From positions 100,389-164,388 of the forward strand of contig NZ_CTDX01000012.1 of NCBI RefSeq assembly GCF_001375515.1: a stretch of DNA of 64,000 nt, in the 5' to 3' direction. The position numbers and the translations under genes were made by a program. Within the stretch, counting starts at the first letter, position 1; each line of letters begins with the position of its first letter. This document shows positions 1 to 8,870 of this stretch, piece by piece. Origin of the DNA: Bacillus kwashiorkori. Its GTDB lineage: Bacteria > Bacillota > Bacilli > Bacillales > Caldibacillaceae. Below the pieces are notes generated by a model. That model was not told where the DNA came from. It saw only the letters and a list, made by a program, of their open reading frames with translations, and did not search any database.

Positions 1-10
1 TTACAATAAA

Positions 11-276
11 GCTATGTTAAAGATTGGTGTTGATTTCCGTTCCAAATTTATTGGTGACTTAAGCGAATGGACAGGAACAGGCGGACGCTTTCCGCGGGTA
101 CGGCCTCAGCCGCTTCGATGCACCGCGTCTCCTTATTTCTGGCTCGTGCTGTTCCCGCAGGACAAGGAACGCTTCGATAGCTGCGCATTCCACGAAGGAA
201 AAAGCGAATGCTTTTTTCGAGGAGTCACCGCCTGACACTACAATCAACAACTGCCTAAAAATCAACAAAGATAAAC
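11..276 (-). repeat. MITE-like dispersed repeat, copy 1 (long form)
   Basis: This is the reverse-complement copy of an element found five times in the window (19012, 27397, 51554, 60486). It begins GCTATGTTAAAGATTGGTG, which is the 3' inverted end of the element. It then carries the GC-rich core with CAGGCGGACGCTTTCCGC and the AAAAAGC/GCTTTTT hairpin near 200-218. The far end near 276 is decayed and I see no clear target duplication. A 73-codon open frame runs through it, but this is a by-product of the repeat and not a gene. Confidence 0.8.
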
Positions 277-355
277 TTTTACCATTCGGTTTTAATAGGA
301 TAAAATCCGGAAACGGCTTTACTATAGATGTATCGCAATTAAAGGAAGTGGAGTT

Positions 356-790
356 ATGGAAAGGACTGGTTTGCCAGTAAAAATATCATTAAAGACTCAT
401 ATTAATCAAGATGGAGTATATGAAGACTTTGAGTTGATAGTTTTTGGACATTACTATTTAAAGGGTGACTCCCATTATTTAAAGTATGAAGAAGTGACAG
501 ATTCTGGGTCCATACATTCATTAGTGAAAATTTCAGAGAATCGGGTAATGATTTCCCGCAGAGGTGCCGTGAACATGCGCCTAGTGTTAATTCCAGGATA
601 TGAAATGACAGGAACTTTTCAAACGGAACAAGGTACATTTGTATTATCGACAGAAACGAAGGCGATAGAATTTACGAAATTAAGCAATGGACAAGTTGGG
701 CATTTACAATTAAAATATCAATTATTTATGGAGCATATTGATGTCGGTTTATATCAGTTAGACTTCACTTTCAAGGAGGCAAAACAATGA
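356..790 (+). CDS. ywiB: DUF1934 family protein YwiB
   Basis: This 144-residue protein resembles the DUF1934/YwiB family of small calycin-like beta-barrel proteins, whose function is unknown. The sequence is mostly alternating beta-type segments, with no signal peptide or membrane segment. It sits directly upstream of argS, as in other Bacillaceae, and its stop overlaps the argS start by four bases (ATGA), so the two are probably translationally coupled. The ATG at 356 follows a GGAAGTGGAG ribosome binding site. The assignment rests on family resemblance plus conserved neighbourhood; no catalytic residues are known to check. Confidence 0.85.
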   Translation: MERTGLPVKISLKTHINQDGVYEDFELIVFGHYYLKGDSHYLKYEEVTDSGSIHSLVKISENRVMISRRGAVNMRLVLIPGYEMTGTFQTEQGTFVLSTETKAIEFTKLSNGQVGHLQLKYQLFMEHIDVGLYQLDFTFKEAKQ

Positions 791-2460
791 ATATTGTAAT
801 GGCAGTAGAGGAAAAGTTAAAATCTGCAATAAAAATGGCATGTATCGCATCCGGTTTAGTAGAGGAAGCCGTCATACCAAATATTATTTTAGAAACACCG
901 AAAGAAAAAGCATTCGGAGATTATTCTACCAATATCGCAATGCAACTAGCGCGTGTTGCTAAAAAAGCACCGCGTCAAATTGCCGAGGCAGTAATTGCGA
1001 ATATAGATAAGCAAAGTGCATCCATTGAAAAAGTAGAAATTGCCGGCCCTGGTTTCATTAATTTTTTCTTGAATAATAGTTATTTGGTGGACTTAATTCC
1101 TACTGTTTTACAGGAGGGGGAAAAGTATGGTCGCACCAATTTTGGCAACGGAGAAAAAATCCAAGTAGAGTTTGTTTCTGCTAATCCTACTGGTGACTTG
1201 CATTTAGGACATGCCCGGGGAGCGGCTGTTGGGGATTCTTTATGTAATATTTTAGATGCAGCTGGGTATGATGTTACTCGGGAGTATTATATTAATGATG
1301 CGGGAAATCAAATTCATAATCTTACTTTGTCAACAGAAGCCCGCTATTTTCAGGCGTTAGGATTGGATAAGCCGATGCCAGAAGATGGATATCATGGTGA
1401 AGATATCATTCAAATAGGAAAAAAATTGGCCGAGGAATACGGGGATAAATATGTCCATGTTAGTGATGAAGAACGATATGAGTTTTTCCGTAAGTATAGT
1501 TTAGCGATTGAAATGGAAAAGTTGAAGACAGATTTAGAAAATTTCCGTGTAAAATTTGATGTATGGTTTAGTGAAACGTCCTTATATGAAAATGGAAAAA
1601 TTGATGAAGCATTACAGGCGCTTCGGGAAAAAGGTCATATATATGAGAAAGACGGGGCAACTTGGTTACAAACGATGCCATTTGGTGATGACAAGGACCG
1701 CGTTTTAATAAAACAAGACGGTACTTATACGTATTTGACACCGGATATTGCTTACCATAAAGATAAGTTTGAGCGTGGCTTTGCGAAAGTAATTAATATT
1801 TGGGGTGCAGACCATCATGGATATATTCCGCGGATGAAAGCTGCAATGGAAGCACTTGGATTTGATCCGAATGCATTAGAAGTGGAAATCATTCAACTCG
1901 TTCATCTGTTTAAAAATGGTGAAAAAATGAAGATGAGTAAAAGAACTGGAAAAGCGGTGACGATGCGCGAGCTTGTCGAAGAAGTTGGTTTAGATGCGGT
2001 TCGCTATTTCTTTGCGATGAGAAGTGCAGATACTCATCTTGATTTTGACCTTGATTTAGCAGTGTCGAAGTCTAATGAAAACCCAGTGTATTACGCTCAA
2101 TACGCCCATGCACGAATATGCAGCATTCTTCGTCAAAGTGAACAGTTAGGAATAGAAGTTCAGGCACAAGATGGGGATTATTCAAGTATAGGAGCAGAGA
2201 AGGAAGTTGATTTACTGAAAAAGCTTGGGGAATATCCGCAAGCAATTGTAGAAGCAGCTGGCAGAAGATCGCCACAGCGGATTACGAACTATATACATGA
2301 ACTAGCTTCTGCCTTCCATAGTTTCTATAATGCAGAAAAAGTGCTCGAAGAAAACAATCTCGTACAAACAAAAGCAAGACTTGGACTAATCAAAACCGTC
2401 CAAATCACGCTAAAAAACGCACTCACCCTAATCGGCGTTGAAGCACCACAACAAATGTAA
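787..2460 (+). CDS. argS: Arginine--tRNA ligase
   Basis: This cytoplasmic class I aminoacyl-tRNA synthetase charges tRNA-Arg. At 557 residues it has the usual bacillar length. The N-terminal Add-1 domain (about 1-110) includes the family segment [14 protein letters not shown]. The catalytic HIGH-type motif is HLGH near residue 139, and the KMSKR loop is intact near residue 382. The C-terminal anticodon-binding helical domain follows. The start at 787 is fixed by AAGGAGG six to seven bases upstream and by the ATGA overlap with ywiB. A GGGGGAC-T-GTCCCCC palindrome begins eight bases after the stop and may act as its 3'-end hairpin. Confidence 0.97.
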   Translation: MNIVMAVEEKLKSAIKMACIASGLVEEAVIPNIILETPKEKAFGDYSTNIAMQLARVAKKAPRQIAEAVIANIDKQSASIEKVEIAGPGFINFFLNNSYLVDLIPTVLQEGEKYGRTNFGNGEKIQVEFVSANPTGDLHLGHARGAAVGDSLCNILDAAGYDVTREYYINDAGNQIHNLTLSTEARYFQALGLDKPMPEDGYHGEDIIQIGKKLAEEYGDKYVHVSDEERYEFFRKYSLAIEMEKLKTDLENFRVKFDVWFSETSLYENGKIDEALQALREKGHIYEKDGATWLQTMPFGDDKDRVLIKQDGTYTYLTPDIAYHKDKFERGFAKVINIWGADHHGYIPRMKAAMEALGFDPNALEVEIIQLVHLFKNGEKMKMSKRTGKAVTMRELVEEVGLDAVRYFFAMRSADTHLDFDLDLAVSKSNENPVYYAQYAHARICSILRQSEQLGIEVQAQDGDYSSIGAEKEVDLLKKLGEYPQAIVEAAGRRSPQRITNYIHELASAFHSFYNAEKVLEENNLVQTKARLGLIKTVQITLKNALTLIGVEAPQQM

Positions 2461-2467
2461 AAAAAAG

Positions 2468-2482
2468 GGGGGACTGTCCCCC
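2468..2482. repeat. Palindromic 3'-end repeat, core only (copy R1)
   Basis: A perfect 7-1-7 palindrome, GGGGGACTGTCCCCC, lies just after the argS stop. It shares its core with the 34-bp repeats at 3939, 13607 and 22696 but lacks their TTAAAGCG extension. There is no run of T after it, so it is at best a weak terminator or an RNA-end stabiliser. Confidence 0.7.
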
Positions 2483-2600
2483 GGTATTTTCCACCATTGA
2501 CTTTTTGCATTGTTTTACTAGAATAATATTTGTGGCTCTTCGGCGTTCGTTAGCTAGAAGAGCGGGTCGGGAGAGGGATAAGCATTAAAGAAGGTTAACA

Positions 2601-3893
2601 ATGAAACAAACGTTTAATGGAGGGATTTTTCAACTAGAGAAACATGGAACGACAGTAAAGCAAGAAATAGTTGCCGGTCTCGTTGGGTTTTTTACAATTG
2701 TGTATATTATCGCTGTTAACTCCTTAATTTTATCGGAAGCGGGCATGCCGATTGAAGGAGCTATTTTAGCTACTATACTTACTTCCTTTGTCGGCTGTGT
2801 ATTAATGGGGTTGTGGGCAAATGCTCCCATTCTCGTCGTTCCAGGAATGGGGATTAACGCTTTATTTACTTATACACTTGTACAGACGATGAACTTGACG
2901 TGGCAAGAAGCGTTAGCTGTTGTCTTTGTTTCTGGTGTCATTTTTACCATTATTGCCTTCACATCTTTAACGCGTATCTTAAGTGAAGCGATACCGAAGA
3001 CATTAAAGGAAGCTATTAATGTTGGTTTAGGGCTATTTTTAATGTTAATCGGTTTGGAAAAAGGACAGTTAGTGGAAAGAGGCACAAATTCTATAATTGC
3101 ATTAGGAGATTTAAGTAGCCCTATCGTACTTGCAACAGTTTTGACTTTACTCATCGCACTCGTATTATTTATTCGTGATGTGAAAGGTCACTTTTTATGG
3201 AGTATTTTTATCGGGACCTTCATTGCCTCGGTATTCGGTATTTTACCCGAGCAGCAATTAGAAAGTTTTTCCATCGCCAGTTATTTAAATATTTTCGGAG
3301 CGATGTCCTTTGCGAAATGGTCTTCTTTTCCATTTTTAGTAGCCGTATTTTCAGTAACGATGGTCGTTGTATTTGAAAATATTGGACTAATTTCTGGACA
3401 CACATCTTTTTTAAAACAGAATGGCAAATATCAAAAAGCAATCCAAGCAAACGGGATATCAGTGATGCTATCAGGCCTTTTCGGATCAAGTCCAACAGTA
3501 GCGACTGTGGAAACAACGGCAAGTATTGCTGCTGGCGGAAAAACAGGGTTAACAGCTGTAACGACAGGAATGCTATTTTTATTATCCATCTTTTTTATTC
3601 CGTATATTAAAATGGTACCTGATAATGCCATCTCCCCTGTATTAATTATCATTGGGGGATTAATGGTACAAAACATTCGCCATCTTGATTTGCGTGACTT
3701 AACGGAAGCTTTTCCAGCCATCACTATTATTGCTATGATTCCATTCACATACAGTATCGCCGATGGAATTGCCATCGGATTTATCTTATATCCACTACTA
3801 AAAATGACGATGGGAAAAGCCCGAGAAGTATCAACAGCCCTATACATCATCGCGGGCCTATTCCTCGTCAACTACATCATTCAAATAATATAA
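2601..3893 (+). CDS. AzgA/PbuG-type purine permease (NCS2 superfamily)
   Basis: This 430-residue polytopic membrane protein starts with the AzgA-subfamily pattern GTTVKQEIVAGLVGFFTI and contains the PGMGINALF segment typical of guanine/hypoxanthine permeases (PbuG/PbuO of B. subtilis). About a dozen hydrophobic segments are visible. It likely imports hypoxanthine, guanine or adenine by proton symport. The ATG follows GAAGGTT. I looked for a purine riboswitch in the 140 bases upstream and did not find its conserved core. It is monocistronic: a strong terminator follows. Which purine it prefers cannot be read from the sequence. Confidence 0.88.
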   Translation: MKQTFNGGIFQLEKHGTTVKQEIVAGLVGFFTIVYIIAVNSLILSEAGMPIEGAILATILTSFVGCVLMGLWANAPILVVPGMGINALFTYTLVQTMNLTWQEALAVVFVSGVIFTIIAFTSLTRILSEAIPKTLKEAINVGLGLFLMLIGLEKGQLVERGTNSIIALGDLSSPIVLATVLTLLIALVLFIRDVKGHFLWSIFIGTFIASVFGILPEQQLESFSIASYLNIFGAMSFAKWSSFPFLVAVFSVTMVVVFENIGLISGHTSFLKQNGKYQKAIQANGISVMLSGLFGSSPTVATVETTASIAAGGKTGLTAVTTGMLFLLSIFFIPYIKMVPDNAISPVLIIIGGLMVQNIRHLDLRDLTEAFPAITIIAMIPFTYSIADGIAIGFILYPLLKMTMGKAREVSTALYIIAGLFLVNYIIQII

Positions 3894-3898
3894 AAAAC

Positions 3899-3932
3899 GA
3901 AGCTCCCTGCTACAAGCATCGGGAGCTTTTTG
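3899..3932 (+). terminator. Intrinsic terminator of the purine permease
   Basis: AAGCTCCC (3900-3907) pairs with GGGAGCTT (3921-3928), with TGC/GCA extending the stem into the loop, and the stem is followed by T residues. It starts six bases after the permease stop codon. Confidence 0.85.
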
Positions 3933-3938
3933 CTAATT

Positions 3939-3972
3939 GGGGACAGTCCCCCACCGCTTTAAAGCGCTAAAG
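3939..3972 (+). repeat. 34-bp palindromic 3'-end repeat (copy R2)
   Basis: The GGGGACAGTCCCC core is followed by CCGCTTTAAAGCGCTAAAG. It matches the complement of 13607-13640 at 33 of 34 positions and 22696-22729 at about 31 of 34. It lies between the permease terminator and the 3' end of the araC-type gene. Confidence 0.85.
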
Positions 3973-3986
3973 TGCGTGCTTTCTGC

Positions 3987-4727
3987 TTAGTATTCCCCTT
4001 CTAGTTCGCGGAATTTTTTTGGCGTGAGGCCATTGATTTTTTTAAATAGGGCGGTATAGTAGCTTTGATTACAAAAGCGGAAGAGGTTGGCGATTTCTGA
4101 AATGGATATATCTGAGTGCAACAAGAAATATTTGGATTCCTCAATTTTCTTTTGGTTCACGTAATTTATAAGCGTTGTTCCCGTCTCTTTTTTAAAAATA
4201 CTAGATAAATAGCTAGCATTAACGAATAGGTCTGTGGCAATTTTTTCTAAAGAAAGCTCTGCAAGTATATGTTCATGAATATATGAAATAGTTTTTGTCA
4301 CAATAGCGGTATACTTCGGAATCTGTTCTTCTTTTAACATTTCGATAAACGTATGAACCATATTATATTCAAACTCTTCCACGTCCTCTTTTGTCTCCAA
4401 CTGTTCTATTTGTTGAATAAGAACGTCACTCAAATTATAAGCATTCTCCGGACTAACCCCTCCTTCAATACATGCCCTTGTAAATAAAGTGCAGGAGCAA
4501 ATAATCGAGTTTTTTAAGGAACGTAAGGAGTTATTAGATAATCTCGCTCGCTCCCTTCCATTAATTTCTTTCAACGTTTTAACCGCTTCGATCTCATTAC
4601 CTAGTTTAATAGCAGTCAGTAATTTTTTCTCCAAATAGTAGGGAGGATGTACATATTCATTTTGCTTATTTTTAATTCGTTCTTTATAAAACTGGTTAAT
4701 CAACCTTCTTTTAGCTTCTGTTTTCAT
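3987..4727 (-). CDS. AraC family transcriptional regulator
   Basis: This protein of 246 residues (from the ATG at 4727) has a C-terminal AraC-type double helix-turn-helix (about 140-240). It includes LSLEKIATDLFVNASYLSSI for the first HTH and ISEIANLFRFCNQSYYTALF for the second, then the usual TPKKFRE end. The N-terminal half is a helical domain I do not recognise; it could sense a sugar or its phosphate. The gene is divergent from the ABC importer operon and is its probable regulator. The frame is open upstream to a TTG at 4766 without a ribosome binding site. The ATG itself has only a weak one, so the start is uncertain. Confidence 0.85.
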   Translation of the reverse strand: MKTEAKRRLINQFYKERIKNKQNEYVHPPYYLEKKLLTAIKLGNEIEAVKTLKEINGRERARLSNNSLRSLKNSIICSCTLFTRACIEGGVSPENAYNLSDVLIQQIEQLETKEDVEEFEYNMVHTFIEMLKEEQIPKYTAIVTKTISYIHEHILAELSLEKIATDLFVNASYLSSIFKKETGTTLINYVNQKKIEESKYFLLHSDISISEIANLFRFCNQSYYTALFKKINGLTPKKFRELEGEY

Positions 4728-4835
4728 ATGAATACCAACTTTCACAAAAAAATTAATAAAAAACAAAAATATTTAATATAAAGATAAATGATTTCAACTT
4801 AAAATTCAAGGTAAAGAGGCATGTTTGAGAGAAAA

Positions 4836-4849
4836 ATAAAGCGGTTACA
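4836..4849 (+). promoter_or_regulatory. Putative CcpA site (cre) upstream of the sugar importer
   Basis: ATAAAGCGGTTACA agrees with the cre consensus TGWNANCGNTNWCA at every fixed position except the first two. It lies about 87 bases before the start of the substrate-binding protein gene, where catabolite repression by CcpA would be expected. The assignment is from motif and context only. Confidence 0.5.
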
Positions 4850-4935
4850 TTTTAAAGTTCTTCACAACTATTATTATTTAACCATTCACATCAATCAATG
4901 GGAATGGGTTAAAAAAATATTAAGGGGGAAGTACA

Positions 4936-6198
4936 ATGGTTATTAAGAGAAAAAAAGTATGGTTTATGGCAATTTTGCTTTCTGTCATGGTTTTGTTTTT
5001 AGGGGCTTGTAGTGGCGGTGGCGATGATAAAGAAAAAGCCGGAGAAAATGGAAACAAAGGAGACGCCAAAAAAATTACCATATTTCAGAGTAAGGTGGAA
5101 ATCTCAGATCAATTGGAGGCGTTGGCAAAAGAGTATGAGAAAGAAACAGGAGTAGAAGTTGAAGTATGGGGAACGACAGGTGATGACTATTTCCAACAAT
5201 TACGAATTCGTCTAAATAGTGATCAAGGACCATCGATCTTTACCCTTGAAGGACTAAGACAAGCTCAACAACTAGAATCATATGTGGCGGATTTAAGCGA
5301 TGCAGATTTTGTAAAAAATATTGCTCCAAATATGGATTTAAAATTGAATGATAAAGTAGTAGGCCTTCCTTACGGTGTAGAAGGATTTGGTATTGTTTAT
5401 AATAAAGATTTAGTTAAACCAGAGGATATCAAAGACTATGAATCCTTTGCTAATACATTAAAATCATTAAAAGATAAAGGAATTAATCCATATGGACTAT
5501 CACAAGAAGCTTATTTCTTGATTGGACATATGAGTAACTATCCGTTCTCCATACAAGCAGATAACTACGCTTTCATTGATAAAATGGTTGCGGGAGAAGT
5601 AACAATGGCAGAAACTCCTGAATTCCAAGAGTTTGGTAAATTTATGGAAGTAATTAGAGAATACTCGACCAATCCTCTAGAAGTAACTTATGATGAAGAA
5701 GTAGGAGATTTTGCAACAGGAAAATCTGCTATGATGCACCAAGGTAACTGGGCTTGGGGAATGTTCGCTGATTATAATTTAGACTTTGAAGTAGGTATGT
5801 TGCCATTTCCATTGGCTGGAAATGATAAATTAGCTGTAGGTGTAGGTGCTTTCTGGGCGGTTAATGGAACAAAAGACGAAGCGGAAGTAAAGGCAGCTAA
5901 TGATTTCCTAAATTGGTTAGTATCGAGTGAAATTGGCCAAAAGTATATTGTTGAGGAATTTGGATTTGTCCCAGCAATGACTAACATTAAAGCGAATGAT
6001 CTTGATCCACTATCCCAAGCTGTATTAGAAGCTTCCAATAGTGGTCAAACAATCCCATGGTCACATAGCTACTATCCACCAAACATGATTGTAAATGATT
6101 TTACACCAGTTGCACAAGAGTTCTTCTTAAAGAAAGATATGACTGGTCAACAATTAATAGAAAAATTAGATGCTGGATTCAAAAACGCCATTAAGTAA
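4936..6198 (+). CDS. Sugar ABC transporter substrate-binding lipoprotein
   Basis: This 420-residue extracytoplasmic solute-binding protein belongs to family 1 (MalE-like). A lysine/arginine-rich start, a hydrophobic stretch and the lipobox LGAC place the acylated cysteine at residue 25, followed by a Gly/Asp/Lys-rich linker. The mature part has the periplasmic-binding-protein look, including the YGVEGFGIVYNKDL and GKSAMMHQGNWAWG segments seen in oligosaccharide binders. Translation starts from an ATG after AAGGGGGAAG. It heads an operon with two permease genes, and a stem-loop between it and the first permease probably boosts its relative expression. The ligand is not known; the downstream enzymes point to an alpha-glucoside. 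Confidence 0.93.
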   Translation: MVIKRKKVWFMAILLSVMVLFLGACSGGGDDKEKAGENGNKGDAKKITIFQSKVEISDQLEALAKEYEKETGVEVEVWGTTGDDYFQQLRIRLNSDQGPSIFTLEGLRQAQQLESYVADLSDADFVKNIAPNMDLKLNDKVVGLPYGVEGFGIVYNKDLVKPEDIKDYESFANTLKSLKDKGINPYGLSQEAYFLIGHMSNYPFSIQADNYAFIDKMVAGEVTMAETPEFQEFGKFMEVIREYSTNPLEVTYDEEVGDFATGKSAMMHQGNWAWGMFADYNLDFEVGMLPFPLAGNDKLAVGVGAFWAVNGTKDEAEVKAANDFLNWLVSSEIGQKYIVEEFGFVPAMTNIKANDLDPLSQAVLEASNSGQTIPWSHSYYPPNMIVNDFTPVAQEFFLKKDMTGQQLIEKLDAGFKNAIK

Positions 6199-6220
6199 AA
6201 AGTAATAAAAATTATTAAAC

Positions 6221-6260
6221 AAAATTGGACACGTCAAACTTATGGCGCGTCCAGTTTTGT
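6221..6260 (+). terminator. Intercistronic stem-loop between binding protein and permease
   Basis: AAAATTGGACACG (6221-6233) pairs with CGCGTCCAGTTTT (6246-6258) around a 12-base loop. Such stems after binding-protein genes commonly cause partial termination or protect the upstream message, giving excess binding protein over permeases. Confidence 0.65.
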
Positions 6261-6294
6261 TAACAGGAAAATAAAAACGGAAGAAGGGAATGCA

Positions 6295-7170
6295 TTGTCA
6301 AAAACTAAAAATCGATTATGGTTTGCCGTGTTTACATTACCTTCCATCTTTATCTTTTCAATAGTCGTCATTATTCCTTTTTTAAGTGGTATTTATTATG
6401 CCTTTTTCGATTGGGATGGAATAGGAGCAAATACAAAAGAATTTGTTGGAATAGAAAACTTTATTAAGTTATTGGATGATGAACGCTTTCTCCAATCAGC
6501 ATGGGTTACTATTAAGTTTACTGTGCTAGCACTAATATCCGTTAATCTAATTGCTATCACTTTTTCTTTACTCGTCACCTCTTCATTAAGAACTGCTAAA
6601 ATTACTAGAACGATGATCTTTATGCCCAACTTAATTGGGGGACTAATTTTAGGTTATATTTGGAATTTCGTTTTCTCAGATGCATTTGCAATCGTGGGGG
6701 AAAGTATTGGACTTAAATCTGTTTTTAATAATTGGCTATTAGATCCTAAATCAGCAGTATATGCATTAGTACTTGTATTCACATGGCAAATGGCAGGTTA
6801 TATGATGATTATTTATATTGCTGGCCTACAAAGCATACCAGAGGAGCTAATGGAAGCGGCTAAAATAGATGGGGCAAATTATTGGCAAAGATTGAGGAAA
6901 ATAGTGTTTCCTTTATTAATGCCATCAATAACAATTTCTTTATTTTTAACCTTATCTTTTGCTTTTAAAATCTATGATGTAAACCTTTCACTAACAGGTG
7001 GGGGTCCAATCAATTCAACAGAGATGTTCGCCTTAAATATATATAATGAAATTTTTGGATATAGCAATTATGGTTATGGACAAGCAAAAGCAATTGTATT
7101 CTTCATAGTAATTGCAATTATTTCACTAACTCAAGTATATATAACGAAGAAACGGGAGGTAGAAATGTAA
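6295..7170 (+). CDS. Sugar ABC transporter permease (MalF/UgpA type)
   Basis: This 291-residue inner-membrane permease has six predicted segments. The EAA loop that docks the ATPase is visible as EELMEAAKIDGANYWQRLRK near residues 182-202. It starts at a TTG at 6295 after GAAGAAGGGAATG, a plausible but non-ATG start. Its stop overlaps the next permease start (TAATG), so the two are coupled. No ATP-binding subunit is encoded nearby. In B. subtilis several such importers share the MsmX ATPase encoded elsewhere, and the same is likely here. Confidence 0.93.
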   Translation: MSKTKNRLWFAVFTLPSIFIFSIVVIIPFLSGIYYAFFDWDGIGANTKEFVGIENFIKLLDDERFLQSAWVTIKFTVLALISVNLIAITFSLLVTSSLRTAKITRTMIFMPNLIGGLILGYIWNFVFSDAFAIVGESIGLKSVFNNWLLDPKSAVYALVLVFTWQMAGYMMIIYIAGLQSIPEELMEAAKIDGANYWQRLRKIVFPLLMPSITISLFLTLSFAFKIYDVNLSLTGGGPINSTEMFALNIYNEIFGYSNYGYGQAKAIVFFIVIAIISLTQVYITKKREVEM

Positions 7171-8003
7171 TGAAAAAAGGTAAGATATTTTATGAAATAC
7201 TTCTTTTCATAGTCGCTCTTTTCTACCTTTCGCCAATCTATATTATGCTAGTAAACTCGTTCAAAAACCGAGCTGAGCTATACGAAAATGTTTTAGCTTG
7301 GCCATCAAATTTTTCTTTTGAATATTATATGGCTGCGATAGAAAAGATGAACTTCTTTAAAGCATTTGGCAATTCCTTATATATAACGGTATTGTCTGTC
7401 ATATTTATCGTAATTCTATCATCAATGACAGCTTGGATGTTGGCAAGGACTAATAATTTATTAAGTAAGATTATTTTTATGACATTTATTGCGACTATGT
7501 TAATACCATTCCAAACTATTATGATGCCATTAATGCAAGAAATGAACTGGATTATGAAAACTACAGGTATTCCAATGCTCAATACCCGTGGTGGATTAAT
7601 TTTTATGAATATTGGTTTTAATACTAGTATGGCAGTGTTCCTTTATCATGGCTTTATTAAATCTATCCCACTCTCCCTTGAAGAGGCAGCAATGATAGAT
7701 GGAGCAACAAAATTCGGTATTTTTTGGAGAATTATTTTCCCAATGTTAAAACCTATTACCGTAACAGTTATGATATTAAATGTTATTAGTATTTGGAATG
7801 ACTACTTATTACCATCATTAACTTTAACGGACAAGGACTTAAGAACGATCCCACTATCGACTTTCTATTTCTTTGGTGAATTTACAATCCAATGGAATCA
7901 AGCAATGGCAGGGTTAGTATTAACGATTATACCAGTTGTTATTTTCTATGTGTTCGCACAAAAGTATATTTTAAAGGGAATTGCCGATGGTGCAATTAAG
8001 TAA
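7170..8003 (+). CDS. Sugar ABC transporter permease (MalG type)
   Basis: This 277-residue partner permease of the same importer has the typical N-terminal pattern YLSPIYIMLVNSFKNRAEL and the ATPase-docking loop SLEEAAMIDGATKFGIFWRI. Six hydrophobic segments are apparent. Translation starts at an ATG overlapping the previous stop by one base, preceded by GGGAGGT inside the upstream gene. The three genes form a complete carbohydrate uptake type-1 importer except for the ATPase. The region after its stop contains a terminator-like structure. Confidence 0.94.
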   Translation: MKKGKIFYEILLFIVALFYLSPIYIMLVNSFKNRAELYENVLAWPSNFSFEYYMAAIEKMNFFKAFGNSLYITVLSVIFIVILSSMTAWMLARTNNLLSKIIFMTFIATMLIPFQTIMMPLMQEMNWIMKTTGIPMLNTRGGLIFMNIGFNTSMAVFLYHGFIKSIPLSLEEAAMIDGATKFGIFWRIIFPMLKPITVTVMILNVISIWNDYLLPSLTLTDKDLRTIPLSTFYFFGEFTIQWNQAMAGLVLTIIPVVIFYVFAQKYILKGIADGAIK

Positions 8004-8025
8004 AGTAAAATGCTGTAATTCTAGG

Positions 8026-8108
8026 AAAACATGGGTTGGTAATACTTAGTTATTTATCATCCGTAAAAAGCGAATGATTGATCCTAGGTTGAACACACCC
8101 ATGTTTTT
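8026..8108 (+). terminator. Long-loop terminator-like hairpin after the ABC operon
   Basis: AACATGGGT (8028-8036) pairs with ACCCATGTT (8097-8105) followed by T residues. The roughly 60-base loop contains a smaller ATCAT/ATGAT hairpin and two CTAGG motifs. It could terminate most importer transcripts before the yesL-like gene, or act as a switchable leader. Confidence 0.5.
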
Positions 8109-8133
8109 CTTGCTTAAAAGGAGTTGCTTGGAA

Positions 8134-8811
8134 ATGAGAGGTAGTAATTTTTTAGAAGCTGCCAATGAGATAGTCGACTATGTTATTCGGTTTTTTATAG
8201 CAAATTTTTACTGGTTTTTACTCAATATCCCAGTATGGTTTGTAGTATGGAACTTTTTATACAATCCAGTAAAAATAGGTGTTTTATATTATGTGTTAGC
8301 ATTCTTACTGTTTACGACCCTCTTGTTTTTTCCAAGCACCGTTGCATTATTTGCAACTGTCAGGGACTGGATATTGAAACGACCGCAGCGTTCAACAACG
8401 AAGTCATTTTTTAACTATATGAAAATAAACTTCTCGAAAAGTTTTAAAGCAGGTATCCTATTTACGGTTATTTGGTTAATATGGGTAGGTGACTTTTACT
8501 ATTTTCGAAATACTTCCACTTTCTTTTCTATCGTAATAATAGCTGTTGGGGCAGTTTTACTAGTAGTGACGATTCATTTTCTATCCCTAACGGTGCATTT
8601 GGAATTAAATTTAAAAAGTTTATTAAAAAATGCTTTCCTTATCACTATCGGAAAACCGTTAACTTATTTACTAACTTTACTCGTAACTACTTTATTTGGT
8701 TATGTAGGGGTTTTTAAAATATGGTTTTTATTTCCACTTTTTACAGGATCCCTTACAGCCTATTTTTCGTTTCTAATTTTTTATCAAATGTACAAAAAAA
8801 TAACAAGTTAG
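8134..8811 (+). CDS. YesL family (DUF624) membrane protein
   Basis: This membrane protein is about 225 residues long with roughly five hydrophobic helices. It resembles the DUF624/YesL family, which is habitually found next to carbohydrate ABC importers in Bacillaceae but has no proven activity. The open frame extends upstream to 8074, but the ATG at 8134 is preceded by AAGGAG at ten bases and matches the usual family start. The conserved FLLNIPVWFVVWNFL segment near the N terminus fits the family. It probably acts with the importer at the membrane; the function is unknown. Confidence 0.8.
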   Translation: MRGSNFLEAANEIVDYVIRFFIANFYWFLLNIPVWFVVWNFLYNPVKIGVLYYVLAFLLFTTLLFFPSTVALFATVRDWILKRPQRSTTKSFFNYMKINFSKSFKAGILFTVIWLIWVGDFYYFRNTSTFFSIVIIAVGAVLLVVTIHFLSLTVHLELNLKSLLKNAFLITIGKPLTYLLTLLVTTLFGYVGVFKIWFLFPLFTGSLTAYFSFLIFYQMYKKITS

Positions 8812-8870
8812 TAAGACTTGTTTAAAAAATTTTTATAACATCATTCGTATCTACGGAAGGAGTTAAATTA

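Noticed and set aside
2461..2600. Purine riboswitch before the purine permease
   Set aside because: The conserved aptamer core and P1 stem could not be found; only a GCTCTTC/GAAGAGC hairpin is present.
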